The notes: generated from the letters alone by a model not told the origin. Counted from the stretch's first letter, positions 54,825 to 63,918 are shown. The stretch: 64,000 bases of DNA from Chryseolinea serpens (GCF_900129725.1 NZ_FQWQ01000003.1:530686-594685); one strand, 5' to 3'. A program made the numbers and translations.

Positions 54825-56261
54825 TTAAAATTCAGCGTTGCCGGGGTAGCGCGGGAAAGGGATCACGTCGCGGATGTTGGTCATGCCCGTCACAAACAGG
54901 ATGAGACGCTCGAAGCCCAACCCAAACCCGCTGTGGGGTGCCGATCCATATTTGCGCAACTCCAGGTACCACCACAGGTCTTTTTCGGGCAGCCCCAATT
55001 CTTTCACACGTTTTACCAACCGGTCGTAGCGCTCTTCGCGTTGCGAGCCACCGATGATCTCGCCGATGCCGGGGAACAACACGTCCATGGCAGCCACGGT
55101 CTTGCCGTCCTCGTTCTGACGCATGTAGAACGATTTGATGTTAGCCGGGTAGTTGTAAAGAATGACCGGCTTTTTGAAATGTTTCTCCACCAGGTAGCGC
55201 TCATGCTCCGACTGGAGGTCGGTGCCCCACTCGTCGATGAGGAATTGGAATTTCTTTTTCTTGTTGGGGTTGCTGTTGCGCAGGATGTCGATGGCCTCGG
55301 TGTAGGACAACCGTTGGAAATCGTTTTCGGCCACAAATTTCAGGCGGTCGATCAGCGTCAGTTCGCTGCGTTGCTCCTGGGGTTTGGCCTGGTCTTCTTC
55401 CAGGGCGCGCTTGTTGAGGAACTCCAGGTCTTCGGCGCAGTTGTCCAGCGCATAGCGTGTCAGGAACTGGAGGAAGTCCTGGGCCAGCTGCATGTTGTCC
55501 TGGATATCGTAGAACGCCATTTCGGGTTCAATCATCCAGAACTCGGCCAGGTGGCGCGTGGTGTTGGAGTTTTCGGCGCGGAACGTGGGGCCAAATGTGT
55601 AGATCTCACCCAAGGCCAGCGCATAGGTCTCGCCTTCCAGCTGGCCGGAAACCGTGAGGTTGGTTTCGCGTCCAAAGAAATCTTCTTTATAGTCGATGTG
55701 GCCCTGGTCGTCCAACGGAGGTTTGGCGGGGTCCAGGGTGGTGACGCGGAACATGGCGCCGGCGCCTTCGGCATCCGAACCGGTGATGACCGGGGTGTGG
55801 ATATAATAGAAACCTCGGTCGTTAAAAAATTTATGAACGGCAAAAGCCATGGCATGGCGCACGCGCATGACGGCGCTGAAGGTGTTGGTGCGCGACCGCA
55901 AATGGGCGATCTCGCGCAAATATTCCAGGCTTGGGCGGTTCTTTAACTGCAGGGGGTAGGCCTCCGGGTCGCAGTCGCCGAGGATTTCGAGGTTTTTCAC
56001 CTTCACTTCCACGGCCTGGCCTTTGCCCAGGGAGGCTACCAGGTCGCCGGAAACGGAAATGCAGGCGCCTGTGGTGATGCGTTTCAGGGTGTCTTCGCCC
56101 AGCGCGTTAAGCTCCACCACGGCTTGCAGGTTTTGGAGGGTCGATCCATCGTTTATGCTGATGAACTGACTGTTGCGAAAACTGCGGACCCACCCGTGTA
56201 CCGCCACCGGTTGGCCGGTGGGTGCCGTGGCCAGTAATTCCTTGATCTTGATGCGCTTCAT
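54825..56261 (-). CDS. asnS: Asparaginyl-tRNA synthetase
   Basis: The 478-residue class II synthetase has an OB-fold anticodon-binding domain (about 1-110; [13 protein letters not shown]) and a catalytic core with [38 protein letters not shown] and the C-terminal [19 protein letters not shown]. It charges tRNA-Asn. The gene is followed by ltaE on the same strand and is divergent from rpoN. Confidence 0.97.
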   Translation of the reverse strand: MKRIKIKELLATAPTGQPVAVHGWVRSFRNSQFISINDGSTLQNLQAVVELNALGEDTLKRITTGACISVSGDLVASLGKGQAVEVKVKNLEILGDCDPEAYPLQLKNRPSLEYLREIAHLRSRTNTFSAVMRVRHAMAFAVHKFFNDRGFYYIHTPVITGSDAEGAGAMFRVTTLDPAKPPLDDQGHIDYKEDFFGRETNLTVSGQLEGETYALALGEIYTFGPTFRAENSNTTRHLAEFWMIEPEMAFYDIQDNMQLAQDFLQFLTRYALDNCAEDLEFLNKRALEEDQAKPQEQRSELTLIDRLKFVAENDFQRLSYTEAIDILRNSNPNKKKKFQFLIDEWGTDLQSEHERYLVEKHFKKPVILYNYPANIKSFYMRQNEDGKTVAAMDVLFPGIGEIIGGSQREERYDRLVKRVKELGLPEKDLWWYLELRKYGSAPHSGFGLGFERLILFVTGMTNIRDVIPFPRYPGNAEF

Positions 56262-56350
56262 GGGGAAAAGTATAATAAGACGTTATGTAAAGGGTTGCAA
56301 AAAAACGAAAAAACGATTGATTTTCATAGACTTCCGTTCGTCGGAAACTC

Positions 56351-56365
56351 TGGCACGACATTCGC
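56351..56365 (+). promoter_or_regulatory. Candidate sigma-54 promoter in front of rpoN
   Basis: TGGCACG-N4-TCGC has GG and GC separated by exactly ten bases, and differs from the -24/-12 consensus TGGCACG-N4-TTGC at one position. It lies about 70 bases before the rpoN ATG and points at it. It suggests autoregulation of sigma-54 synthesis. One site can arise by chance. Confidence 0.5.
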
Positions 56366-56385
56366 CTGACTGTGGAGTATTTTTC

Positions 56386-56393
56386 TAACTTTG
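56386..56393 (+). promoter_or_regulatory. -7 box TAACTTTG of rpoN
   Basis: Exact match to TAnnTTTG, 41 bases before the rpoN ATG, giving an expected start near 56400. No -33 TTTG at the usual distance. Confidence 0.5.
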
Positions 56394-56434
56394 TACCTGT
56401 TCTTAAACGCTAACGACAAAAGGAATTTCTATTC

Positions 56435-57895
56435 ATGCAAAAGCTTGGGTTAAACCAGTCATTACAACAAAAGCTGTCACCACAGCAGATCCAGTTTATC
56501 AAACTGCTGCAGGTGCCTACCGCTGAGCTTGAAGGAAGGATCGAGGAGGAGCTTGAGATCAACCCTGCGCTGGAAGAAGGCGAGGAACAGGAGAAGACGG
56601 AAGAATCCAGCAACGAAACGGAAACGGAAGAGATCCCCGAACCGGCTTCCACCAGCGACGACGTCGACATCAAGGATTACCTGGGTGACGACGACTACAG
56701 CGGCTACAAAATGCAAGGCGATGGCGACGACGATGAAGACAATCGCGAAATGCCCATCCCCATGTCATCCTCCCTCCACGAGCAGCTCATGAGCCAGCTC
56801 GATTTCCTGGGCTTGGATGAACGCCAATACAACATCGGCAAACAACTCATCGGCAGCATCGAAAGCGACGGCTACATCCGCCGCGACCTCGACGCCATCG
56901 TGAACGACATGGCCTTCTCGCAAGGCATCGAGACCACAGCCGAAGAAGTGGAGGCCGTATTGAAAAAGATCCAGACCTTCGATCCCCCCGGCATCGGTGC
57001 ACGCAACCTGCAGGAATGCCTGCTGCTGCAACTGGAGCGCATGGACAACGGACACGACATCGACGTGGCCGTGGCCAAGAAGATCATTGCCGAGTGCTAC
57101 GAAGAGTTCACCAAAAAGCATTATCAGAAGATCCAGAAAAAGCTCGACACCGAAGACGAAGACTTCGTGCGCGACGCCATGGAGCTGATCGTAAAATTGA
57201 ATCCCAAGCCGGGCGGGGAGAGCACCAACTCCGTGGTGAAGAACCAATACATCATCCCCGACTATATCCTCACCAACAACAACGGCAAGCTCGAACTGAC
57301 GTTGAACAGCCGCAATGCGCCCGAGCTGCGCATCAGCCGGTCGTATACCGACATGTTCAAGGCCTACGACAAGAGCAACAAGAAAGATAAGAAGCTGAAG
57401 GAAGCCGTCACGTTCGTGAAACAAAAGCTGGACGCCGCCAAGTGGTTCATCGACGCCATCAAGCAACGCCAGCAGACCTTGCTGCGCACCATGAAGGCCA
57501 TCATCGACTTTCAATACGACTTCTTCCTCGAAGGCGACGAGACGAAGCTGAAGCCCATGATCCTGAAAGACATTGCCGGCATGATCAACATGGACATCTC
57601 CACCGTGTCGCGCGTGGCCAGCAGCAAAGCCATCCAGACCGAGTTTGGCATCTTCCCGCTGAAATACTTTTTCTCCGAAGGCATCACCACCGATTCGGGC
57701 GAGGAAGTGAGCAGCCGCGAAGTGAAACAGATCATCAAAGACATCATCGAAAGCGAAGACAAAGACAAGCCGTTCTCCGACGACAAACTGGAGACCATCC
57801 TCAACGAGAAGGGCTACAACATTGCCCGCCGCACCGTGGCCAAGTACCGCGAGCAATTGAACATACCCGTGGCCCGGTTAAGAAAGGAGATGTAA
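56435..57895 (+). CDS. rpoN: RNA polymerase sigma-54 factor
   Basis: The 486-residue protein has region I (LNQSLQQKLSPQQIQFIKLLQ at about 5-25), an acidic region II (about 45-105, EEGEEQEKTEES and DDDEDN), the core-binding region (about 110-330) and the RpoN box ARRTVAKYRE at 464-473, which reads the -24 element. It needs AAA+ activators; a candidate lies at 61411. It begins with its own -7 box and a candidate sigma-54 site. Confidence 0.97.
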   Translation: MQKLGLNQSLQQKLSPQQIQFIKLLQVPTAELEGRIEEELEINPALEEGEEQEKTEESSNETETEEIPEPASTSDDVDIKDYLGDDDYSGYKMQGDGDDDEDNREMPIPMSSSLHEQLMSQLDFLGLDERQYNIGKQLIGSIESDGYIRRDLDAIVNDMAFSQGIETTAEEVEAVLKKIQTFDPPGIGARNLQECLLLQLERMDNGHDIDVAVAKKIIAECYEEFTKKHYQKIQKKLDTEDEDFVRDAMELIVKLNPKPGGESTNSVVKNQYIIPDYILTNNNGKLELTLNSRNAPELRISRSYTDMFKAYDKSNKKDKKLKEAVTFVKQKLDAAKWFIDAIKQRQQTLLRTMKAIIDFQYDFFLEGDETKLKPMILKDIAGMINMDISTVSRVASSKAIQTEFGIFPLKYFFSEGITTDSGEEVSSREVKQIIKDIIESEDKDKPFSDDKLETILNEKGYNIARRTVAKYREQLNIPVARLRKEM

Positions 57896-58522
57896 GTGGT
57901 GAATGGCGTAGCGCGTATTGTCTCGTTTCTCTTCCATCCGTTGTTGCTGGCGACCTACCTGTTCGGGTTGTTTGCCTTTACGTTGCCCCAGGCCTTTTCG
58001 CCTTTGAAAGAGGATGGGCATCTCAAGTTTGTCCTGCTCATTTTCTGCGTCACCTTTTTGTTGCCCGCGCTCAACATCGGTTTGTTCAAAGCCTTCGGGG
58101 CCATCAAAACCTATACCATGGACGACCGCCGCGACCGTGTGATCCCGTTTGTATTCATGGCGGTATTGTACTGTGCCATCACCTATTTGTTTTATACCCG
58201 CACCCGCATCGGCATTCACGACAACCTCCTGAAGTTCCTGCTCATCATCGATGTGCTGGTGGTGGTGGCCACCGTGGTCACGATGTTCTACAAAGTGAGC
58301 GTGCACGCCATGGGCGCCTGGGGAATCGTGGGGATTCTCCTGCCGTTGAATAAGGTGGTTGAAGATGGTACCTTGTTCTATCCCATGCTGGCCAGCATTG
58401 TCGTTGCCGGCGTGGTGATGACGTCGCGGTTGCAGTTGAACGCGCATACGCCGCGTGAAGTGATGATCGGAAGCATTCTCGGTCTGGTGACCAGCTTCGG
58501 ATGCATCGTGCTCTTGTTTTGA
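57896..58522 (+). CDS. PAP2-like membrane protein with degenerate active site
   Basis: The 208-residue membrane protein has about six helices. Near the C terminus SRLQLNAHTPRE fits the phosphatase motif SRx5Hx3D except for Glu at the end, and the middle motif appears as VHAMG instead of PSGH. It may be a lipid-phosphatase relative that lost activity. It starts at GTG right after the rpoN stop, so both are co-transcribed. Confidence 0.75.
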   Translation: MVNGVARIVSFLFHPLLLATYLFGLFAFTLPQAFSPLKEDGHLKFVLLIFCVTFLLPALNIGLFKAFGAIKTYTMDDRRDRVIPFVFMAVLYCAITYLFYTRTRIGIHDNLLKFLLIIDVLVVVATVVTMFYKVSVHAMGAWGIVGILLPLNKVVEDGTLFYPMLASIVVAGVVMTSRLQLNAHTPREVMIGSILGLVTSFGCIVLLF

Positions 58523-58535
58523 TAAATTTCTTTTT

Positions 58536-59318
58536 ATGGACTATAAATTTATCCGCTACACCCTGGAAGGCGGCATCGCCACCATTACGCTGAACCGCCC
58601 TGAAGTTTACAATGCTTTGAACGATGAGATCACGTTCGAGCTGCAGGATGCTTTTAAAGCCGTTGGAAAAGATCAAAGCGTGAGAGTGATCGTGTTGGCA
58701 GGGGAGGGCAAAGCGTTTTGTTCCGGGCAGGATCTGAAAGCCTCGGCGTCGCAGCCGGATCGCTCGTTTAAGGAGTCGTTGGAGAAACGCTACAACCCGA
58801 TTATCCGCGCTATGCGCCAGTTGCCCAAGCCGATCATTTGCCAACTGAACGGCGTCGCCGCCGGAGCAGGCTGTTCCATAGCCCTTGCGTGCGACATCAT
58901 CGTAGCCGCAGAAGAAGCCGTGCTCATCGAAGTGTTCGTGCAAATAGGGCTCGTCCCCGACTCAGGCTCTTCATTCTTCTTGCCGCGTCTGGTAGGCGCG
59001 GCCAAAGCCTTCGAGCTGTGCAGCATGGGCTCGCGCGTGTCGGCAAAAGAAGCACTGGTCATGGGATTGGTAAACAAGGTCGTACCCCAAAAAGACCTTG
59101 CCGAAGCCGTAAAAGGATATGCCCAATACTACGCCAACGCCCCCACCAAAGCCATTGGCCTGATCAAAAAGATGCTCAACAAATCAGCCACATCATCGCT
59201 GGAGGACATGCTTAATTACGAGGCGTATTGTCAGGAAATAGCCGGCAATAGTGCTGATCATAAGGCCGGTGTGCAGGCATTTATTGAAAAACGAAAGCCC
59301 GTCTTTACAGGACAATAA
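58536..59318 (+). CDS. Enoyl-CoA hydratase/isomerase, PaaG-like
   Basis: The 260-residue crotonase-fold protein has ITLNRPEVYNALND, AFCSGQDLKA, the oxyanion-hole stretch NGVAAGAGCSIALACDI and GLVPDSGSSFFLPRLVG, where the Asp fits the catalytic acid seen in PaaG. Likely functions are 2-(1,2-epoxy-1,2-dihydrophenyl)acetyl-CoA isomerase or a general enoyl-CoA isomerase. No other phenylacetate genes are present. It follows the membrane protein by 13 bases. Confidence 0.88.
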   Translation: MDYKFIRYTLEGGIATITLNRPEVYNALNDEITFELQDAFKAVGKDQSVRVIVLAGEGKAFCSGQDLKASASQPDRSFKESLEKRYNPIIRAMRQLPKPIICQLNGVAAGAGCSIALACDIIVAAEEAVLIEVFVQIGLVPDSGSSFFLPRLVGAAKAFELCSMGSRVSAKEALVMGLVNKVVPQKDLAEAVKGYAQYYANAPTKAIGLIKKMLNKSATSSLEDMLNYEAYCQEIAGNSADHKAGVQAFIEKRKPVFTGQ

Positions 59319-59404
59319 AAATCAAAAACACAGAAGGCGATTAGATTTGCTCGCTAATAAAACAATATATTCGCTACCGTTTAGGTTGTTAACGAAGAAG
59401 ATTC

Positions 59405-60382
59405 ATGGAAACATTGTCAAAGAAAATCGCAAAACTGATTTTACAGAATCCAATAGTTGATCTTTTAATGGTCCCTTTTGTATTCGTCTCCGTTGTTGTT
59501 TTGAAAATAGCCCGGTCAATTGGGATAGCTAAGCTTCCGATATCTCGACGCGTTATGGTAAGCGTTGGCATTATGCCCATCAGAGACCATTATTATGAGC
59601 CCCTCTTTAACAAAAAACATCTGATCAAGCCGCTTTCGGACGACAGAACATTGCCTGGCATTGCCTGGAACGTTGAGGAGCAACTGTCAATTTTAAATAG
59701 TTTTCATTACAACGGCGAATTTCAAAATATTGGAACACAGTACAGCAATGATTTAACATTCCACTTCAACAATAACGCTTTTGAGTCTGGTGATGCGGAG
59801 TATTGGTATAATATAATTCGTCTAAAAAAACCCAAAAGAATAATTGAAATTGGAAGTGGTAATTCAACGAGATTGGCTCGCTTGGCGATAGAAAATAACA
59901 AAAAAGAGAGTGCCGATTATCGATGTGAACATATTTGTATCGAGCCCTTCGAGGCGCCTTGGTTGGAAAAGCTGGGTATCAAGATCATTCGAGACCGTGT
60001 TGAGAATGTGGATAAAATGCTTTTTCAAAGTCTTGGAAGTGGTGACATTCTCTTTATCGACTCATCTCACATGATACGTCCTCAAGGCGATGTCCTTTTT
60101 GAATACCTCGAATTGCTGCCCATCCTGAATAAAGGTGTAATCGTTCACATCCACGATATTTTTTCGCCCAAAGATTATCCGGAGAGCTGGATCTTTGAGG
60201 AAGCAAAGTTCTGGAATGAACAATATTTATTGGAAGCATTCTTAACGTCTAACAACGACTGGAAAATAATTGGGGCTGTAAACTTTCTCCATCATAACCA
60301 CTACGAAAAGTTGAAGGGGAAATGTCCGAGGTTGACTCCGGAAAGAGAACCGGGTTCATTTTACATGGAAAAGCTGGTTTAA
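59405..60382 (+). CDS. Class I SAM-dependent methyltransferase-like protein
   Basis: The 325-residue protein has an N-terminal hydrophobic segment (about 15-36) and a Rossmann core with the SAM motif IIEIGSGNSTRLARLA (about 146-161) and DILFIDSSHMIRPQGDVLFEYLEL (about 217-240). The late motif IVHIHDIFSP is typical of Methyltransf_24. The acceptor is unknown. The gene is clearly AT-richer than neighbours and may be transferred. Confidence 0.82.
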   Translation: METLSKKIAKLILQNPIVDLLMVPFVFVSVVVLKIARSIGIAKLPISRRVMVSVGIMPIRDHYYEPLFNKKHLIKPLSDDRTLPGIAWNVEEQLSILNSFHYNGEFQNIGTQYSNDLTFHFNNNAFESGDAEYWYNIIRLKKPKRIIEIGSGNSTRLARLAIENNKKESADYRCEHICIEPFEAPWLEKLGIKIIRDRVENVDKMLFQSLGSGDILFIDSSHMIRPQGDVLFEYLELLPILNKGVIVHIHDIFSPKDYPESWIFEEAKFWNEQYLLEAFLTSNNDWKIIGAVNFLHHNHYEKLKGKCPRLTPEREPGSFYMEKLV

Positions 60383-60443
60383 TTTGTGGCGGGTCGATTT
60401 ATCGGGGCCGGGCGTGAGCAGTTCAGAAGTGAAGTCAACAATA

Positions 60444-60884
60444 ATGCAGTTCGGCAACGGCTACGCCCTCGTGCTTGTCTTCGTCATGACGATGGTCGCC
60501 TGTCGGTCGATGAATAACAAAATTGAACATTTGAACAGCTACGTTAATTATGTTCGAAAATCTAATGAGGTAGATGAGGAGGTCTGTCGTCAGCCCTTTG
60601 TAGACAAAGGCGTTCGGGACCAGTTTGGAAGTTGTAACGCCCTGGTATTTTTTTCTTCGGTTTGCCGGAAAAGAATGGACGAAGGAGTAAGCTTGGTGGT
60701 TGAGGAGGTGAGGGCGGCCGATACGGAATTGGATTTTGGTGAATCGATAACCGAAAGAGAGGTCTACAGGATAATCTTTAACGGCAAGATTAAATCAGAC
60801 ACCACCTATTTGCTGGTGGGAGATCATGGTATTAAATCCTGCGCGATGGTGATGAAGGGGAAGCGCGTATTTTGGTTGCAATAA
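60444..60884 (+). CDS. Hypothetical lipoprotein
   Basis: The 146-residue protein starts at ATG 60444, which gives a signal peptide and lipobox TMVACRS (Cys20); a TTG at 60384 would add an unrelated extension. The mature part contains cysteines (EEVCRQPF, FGSCNALV, SSVCRKRM, IKSCAMVM). Not recognised. It follows the methyltransferase by about 60 bases. Confidence 0.65.
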   Translation: MQFGNGYALVLVFVMTMVACRSMNNKIEHLNSYVNYVRKSNEVDEEVCRQPFVDKGVRDQFGSCNALVFFSSVCRKRMDEGVSLVVEEVRAADTELDFGESITEREVYRIIFNGKIKSDTTYLLVGDHGIKSCAMVMKGKRVFWLQ

Positions 60885-60926
60885 CGATGCGCGCCGGTGA
60901 AACCAATTGAAGAAATGGGCCCATGT

Positions 60927-61391
60927 TCATGACGCCGCAATCACGCTGACATTGCGATCACTGTAGTCGGATAGCAAAGATTCAAACGCAGGCGCAGACA
61001 GGCTGATGATCTCGTCGAACCCGTAGCAAAATCCCAGGACAAACGCTTCGTTGTTGTCGAGAAACTTTGAGCCAAAGAGATAAGTCGACGCCTGGGTGTA
61101 GTTGTGGATGGATTGAATGGCGCCACCGTTGGCAACCTCTTTTGTATTATTCAGATAAATCTCAGCCTGATCTGTCTCAAATTCTCCCAGAATCTTGGCG
61201 GATTTGACGGATGCAATGCTAAAGATGTAAATCTTGTTGTAGTCATTTAAAATTTGCAGCAGGCCTTTGCTGTTCTCTAAAATAAAGGTGTCACCCATGT
61301 TGAATTCAATGCCATTGCTTTCCTTGAAAACCAGTTGGCTGATGCTGTATATCTTCGTATTGATTAAATAAGGAAGGCCTAAATTCTTCAT
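60927..61391 (-). CDS. Hypothetical protein downstream of the sigma-54 activator
   Basis: The 154-residue cytoplasmic protein starts at ATG 61391, 19 bases after the stop of the sigma-54 activator, and is probably co-transcribed with it. No family is recognised. The central part FNMGDTFILENSKGLLQILNDYNK and the end (DNEAFVLGFCYGFDEIISLSAPAFESLL) look like an alpha/beta fold. Confidence 0.65.
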   Translation of the reverse strand: MKNLGLPYLINTKIYSISQLVFKESNGIEFNMGDTFILENSKGLLQILNDYNKIYIFSIASVKSAKILGEFETDQAEIYLNNTKEVANGGAIQSIHNYTQASTYLFGSKFLDNNEAFVLGFCYGFDEIISLSAPAFESLLSDYSDRNVSVIAAS

Positions 61392-61410
61392 TTTGCGAAG
61401 GGGGATTAGC

Positions 61411-62562
61411 TTACAGATACTTTGCCACATCCGCGGCGGTGACCTCATCGCCACTCATGATCACGAGTCGCTCGATCACGTTGCGCAATTCGCGAATATT
61501 ACCCGTCCAGTTATGTTCTTTTAATTTCTCCAACGCCGCGGGCTGTATGCTTTTTCTGCGGGCGCCGTATTCTTCGGCAATATCGTCCAGGAATTTGTCA
61601 GAAAGCAGGCCGATGTCTTCTTTGCGCTCGTTGAGGGCAGGCACCTTGATCACAATCACACTCAAACGATGATAGAGGTCTTCGCGAAATTGGTTGGCGT
61701 CAATTTCTTTGCGCAGGTCTTTATTCGTGGCAGCAATAACGCGCACGTTCACGCTGATCTCTTTGTCGCCACCCACACGGGTGATCTTATTCTCTTGCAG
61801 GGCGCGCAACACTTTGGCTTGCGCCGATAAACTCATATCACCAATCTCGTCGAGAAAAAGCGTGCCTCCTTCGGCGAGCTCGAATTTGCCAAGCCGTTGT
61901 TTGATGGCCGACGTGAACGAACCTTTCTCGTGGCCAAACAATTCGCTTTCGATAAGCTCGGAGGGGATCGCCGCACAGTTCACCTCCACCAGCGGCCCAT
62001 TGGCGCGCTTACTTTTCTCATGGATCCAGCGCGACACCAGTTCTTTGCCCGAGCCGTTGGGGCCCGTCACCAAAACCCGCGCATCCGTCTGCGCCACCTT
62101 TTCGATCATTTCCTTCACGTGAACAATGGGAGCCGACTCACCGATCATTTCGAAGCGTCGCGAGATTTTCTTCTTCAGCGTTTTGGTTTCCTTCACCAGC
62201 GACGATTTGTCCAGCGCGTTGCGCAGCGTGATCTCCAGCCGTCCAAGGTCAAAGGGTTTTTGTAAAAAATCGAACGCGCCTTTCTTAACGGCCTCCACCG
62301 CCACATCGATCGTGCCGTGAGCGGAGATGACAATGAAGTTGGCGCCGATGCCGTTTTCCTTGGCCTTTTCCAACACTTCGAGCCCGTCCATTTTGGGCAT
62401 TTTGATGTCACAGATGCAGAGGTCGAACTGGCCCTGTTCCAGTTTCTTATAGCCCTCCTGGCCGTCGCCGGCTTCTTCAACGTCGTGGTCTTTTTCTTCG
62501 AGGATCTCTTTCAGGATGGCCCGTATTTTCTGGTCGTCTTCAATGATGAGGATTTTCGACAT
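61411..62562 (-). CDS. NtrC-type sigma-54 activator without DNA-binding domain
   Basis: The 383-residue protein has a receiver domain (about 1-118, Asp52 in CDIKMPKMDG) and an AAA+ domain (about 140-370) with Walker A GPNGSGKE, Walker B GGTLFLDEIGDM and the arginine-finger region REDLYHRLSVI. The sigma-54 contact loop GAFTGA appears as GSFTSA (residues 214-219). The protein stops at VTAADVAKYL, so the C-terminal Fis-type HTH is missing. FlgR of Helicobacter shows that such activators can work from solution. No kinase is adjacent; rpoN is at 56435. Confidence 0.9.
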   Translation of the reverse strand: MSKILIIEDDQKIRAILKEILEEKDHDVEEAGDGQEGYKKLEQGQFDLCICDIKMPKMDGLEVLEKAKENGIGANFIVISAHGTIDVAVEAVKKGAFDFLQKPFDLGRLEITLRNALDKSSLVKETKTLKKKISRRFEMIGESAPIVHVKEMIEKVAQTDARVLVTGPNGSGKELVSRWIHEKSKRANGPLVEVNCAAIPSELIESELFGHEKGSFTSAIKQRLGKFELAEGGTLFLDEIGDMSLSAQAKVLRALQENKITRVGGDKEISVNVRVIAATNKDLRKEIDANQFREDLYHRLSVIVIKVPALNERKEDIGLLSDKFLDDIAEEYGARRKSIQPAALEKLKEHNWTGNIRELRNVIERLVIMSGDEVTAADVAKYL

Positions 62563-62594
62563 GGTTGCGCTAGTGTTAAAAGGTTAAAAATAGA

Positions 62595-62632
62595 AAAACC
62601 TGCCCGCTTTTTTGAAACGGGCAGGTTTTAAA
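62595..62632 (-). terminator. Intrinsic terminator of rnpB
   Basis: AAAACCTGCCCG (62595-62606) pairs with CGGGCAGGTTTT (62618-62629), followed on the minus strand by TTTTTCTATTTTT. It directly follows the 3' end of RNase P RNA and may also act for the minus-strand activator gene upstream region. Confidence 0.9.
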
Positions 62633-62635
62633 AAT

Positions 62636-63025
62636 AGCAAGCCTGTAAGCCGGGTTCTGTTTCCGCCGAAGCGGATCCCTATCATTTATCTGGTCATGGC
62701 GTCGCCACCATGATCAATCAGTCTACCCGCCACGGTTACATACGGCTTGCGCCGCACGAAGGAACGGGCAATTCCAACCATGGCCTATTTGACCTTTCAA
62801 CGCGTAAGGTTTACCCTGCACCGTCTGTCGCCAGCCGGCCGGTGAGCTCTTACCTCACCTTTTCACCTTTTCCTGTCCCGACAAGTCGGAACGGGTAGTT
62901 TGTTTTCTGTGGCACTGTCTGTGACCCCGGTTGCCCGAAGCCCCTTCCCGTTAGGAAGTACGCTACCCTGTGTTGCCCGGACTTTCCTCCCCCCAGCAAG
63001 CTCGGAGGCGATAAGGCGGCTTGTT
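62636..63025 (-). ncRNA. rnpB: RNase P RNA (class A)
   Basis: On the minus strand the universally conserved GAGGAAAGTCCGGGC lies at 62975-62989 and ACAGAACCCGGCTTA at 62646-62660, the two strands of the P4 core. CAAGCC near the 5' end and GGCTTG at the 3' end form P1. The length of about 390 bases is normal. The RNA is the catalytic component that trims tRNA 5' ends. Ends are set by P1 and the terminator, and may be off by a few bases. Confidence 0.95.
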
Positions 63026-63030
63026 GCCGG

Positions 63031-63038
63031 TAAAGGTA
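63031..63038 (-). promoter_or_regulatory. -7-like box of rnpB
   Basis: On the minus strand TACCTTTA is one base off TAnnTTTG and lies six bases before the 5' end predicted from P1 pairing, as a -7 box should. Confidence 0.45.
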
Positions 63039-63080
63039 GGGCATCCGGGGTTCATCTCATAGCAGGGTGGTCATTGCCAT

Positions 63081-63119
63081 CAGCATAGTCTCCTGCCTCG
63101 GGGACTATGCCGGAGACGG
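63081..63119. repeat. CATAGTC hairpin element, copy 2
   Basis: CATAGTCTCC pairs with GGGGACTATG (one G-T pair), followed by CCGGAGACGG. It lies between rnpB and the final gene and matches the copies at 38831 and 63919. Confidence 0.65.
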
Positions 63120-63274
63120 AGGGGGACAGTTGGTGTTGCATTTATCGCGAAGATCAGGATGCGATTTTGCAGAAATAGAAATACAGGCAGTCATTTTGTA
63201 TTCTATCTTTACTTAGGTCAATCCCAACGGCCAACGGTGAGCCTGGGAATGGCATTCCTTCGTCTATGCATGCG

Positions 63275-63853
63275 ATGAAAAAGAACGTCCTGATCATTTT
63301 TGCCTGCATACACGCGTGCCTGTTATCGTGGGCCCAGGACGTTCCCGTTTTGCCGCCCCTGCCCGACACCACGACAATAACTTCACCCGCCCCGGTGGTG
63401 CAGCCTTCGCATGGGAGGCGATCCGTATTCTATGCCCGGGCAGGAGTGAGTTTTTTCATGGCCTACAACCCAACGCAAACCATCATGCTCTATGCGCCGG
63501 GAGTGACTGTCGCGCCCGGCATCAGGATGCTGCAAAATAGAGATGCCGCACTCACGCTTAGTTTCCCAATCACCCTGGGGTGGTCGCGGACAAAAGCTTT
63601 TGCTGATCTTGACCTTCCGGCCATGGTCGATCTTCATATCGGATCGGCTGCCGGCAACAATCAAAACTCACGCATAGGTCTTGTTGTCGGTGCCGGTGTG
63701 GCTTATCTGTATGCCGAAAACTTTAACGAACGAACGCTACACGTCGGTGGCCTTCGGTGTCATGCGGGCATTGCGTTTGGCAAAAAAAATAACGATTCCC
63801 GGAATCTCGTTTTGATCAGCTATGGAGAAAGTACCACGCCAAGTCGCAACTAG
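63275..63853 (+). CDS. Secreted hypothetical protein, barrel-like
   Basis: The 192-residue protein has a signal peptide (about 1-20; CLLSWAQ) and a proline-rich linker (VPVLPPLPDTTT), then alternating beta strands with glycine turns (FYARAGVSFFMAYN, ALTLSFPITLGWS, RIGLVVGAGVAYLYA, HVGGLRCHAGIAFG), which suggests an outer-membrane beta-barrel or similar. ATG 63266 is an alternative start three codons earlier. Not recognised. Confidence 0.68.
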   Translation: MKKNVLIIFACIHACLLSWAQDVPVLPPLPDTTTITSPAPVVQPSHGRRSVFYARAGVSFFMAYNPTQTIMLYAPGVTVAPGIRMLQNRDAALTLSFPITLGWSRTKAFADLDLPAMVDLHIGSAAGNNQNSRIGLVVGAGVAYLYAENFNERTLHVGGLRCHAGIAFGKKNNDSRNLVLISYGESTTPSRN

Positions 63854-63874
63854 GTTATTGGTATAAGCTTTCAG

Positions 63875-63905
63875 TTCATCATGATGAATGATGAATGATG
63901 AATGA
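63875..63905. repeat. Palindrome and seven-base tandem repeat
   Basis: TTCATCATGATGAA (63875-63888) is a perfect 14-base palindrome and runs into ATGATGA repeated about 3.6 times (63881-63905). It follows the last gene. Confidence 0.6.
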
Positions 63906-63918
63906 GTAAAGGGTGGCC

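Noticed and set aside
56765-57856. 363-codon open frame antisense to rpoN
   Set aside because: Shadow frame of rpoN; rpoN has all family motifs on the plus strand.
62710-62898. Open frame inside the RNase P RNA
   Set aside because: The conserved RNase P core sequences explain this stretch.
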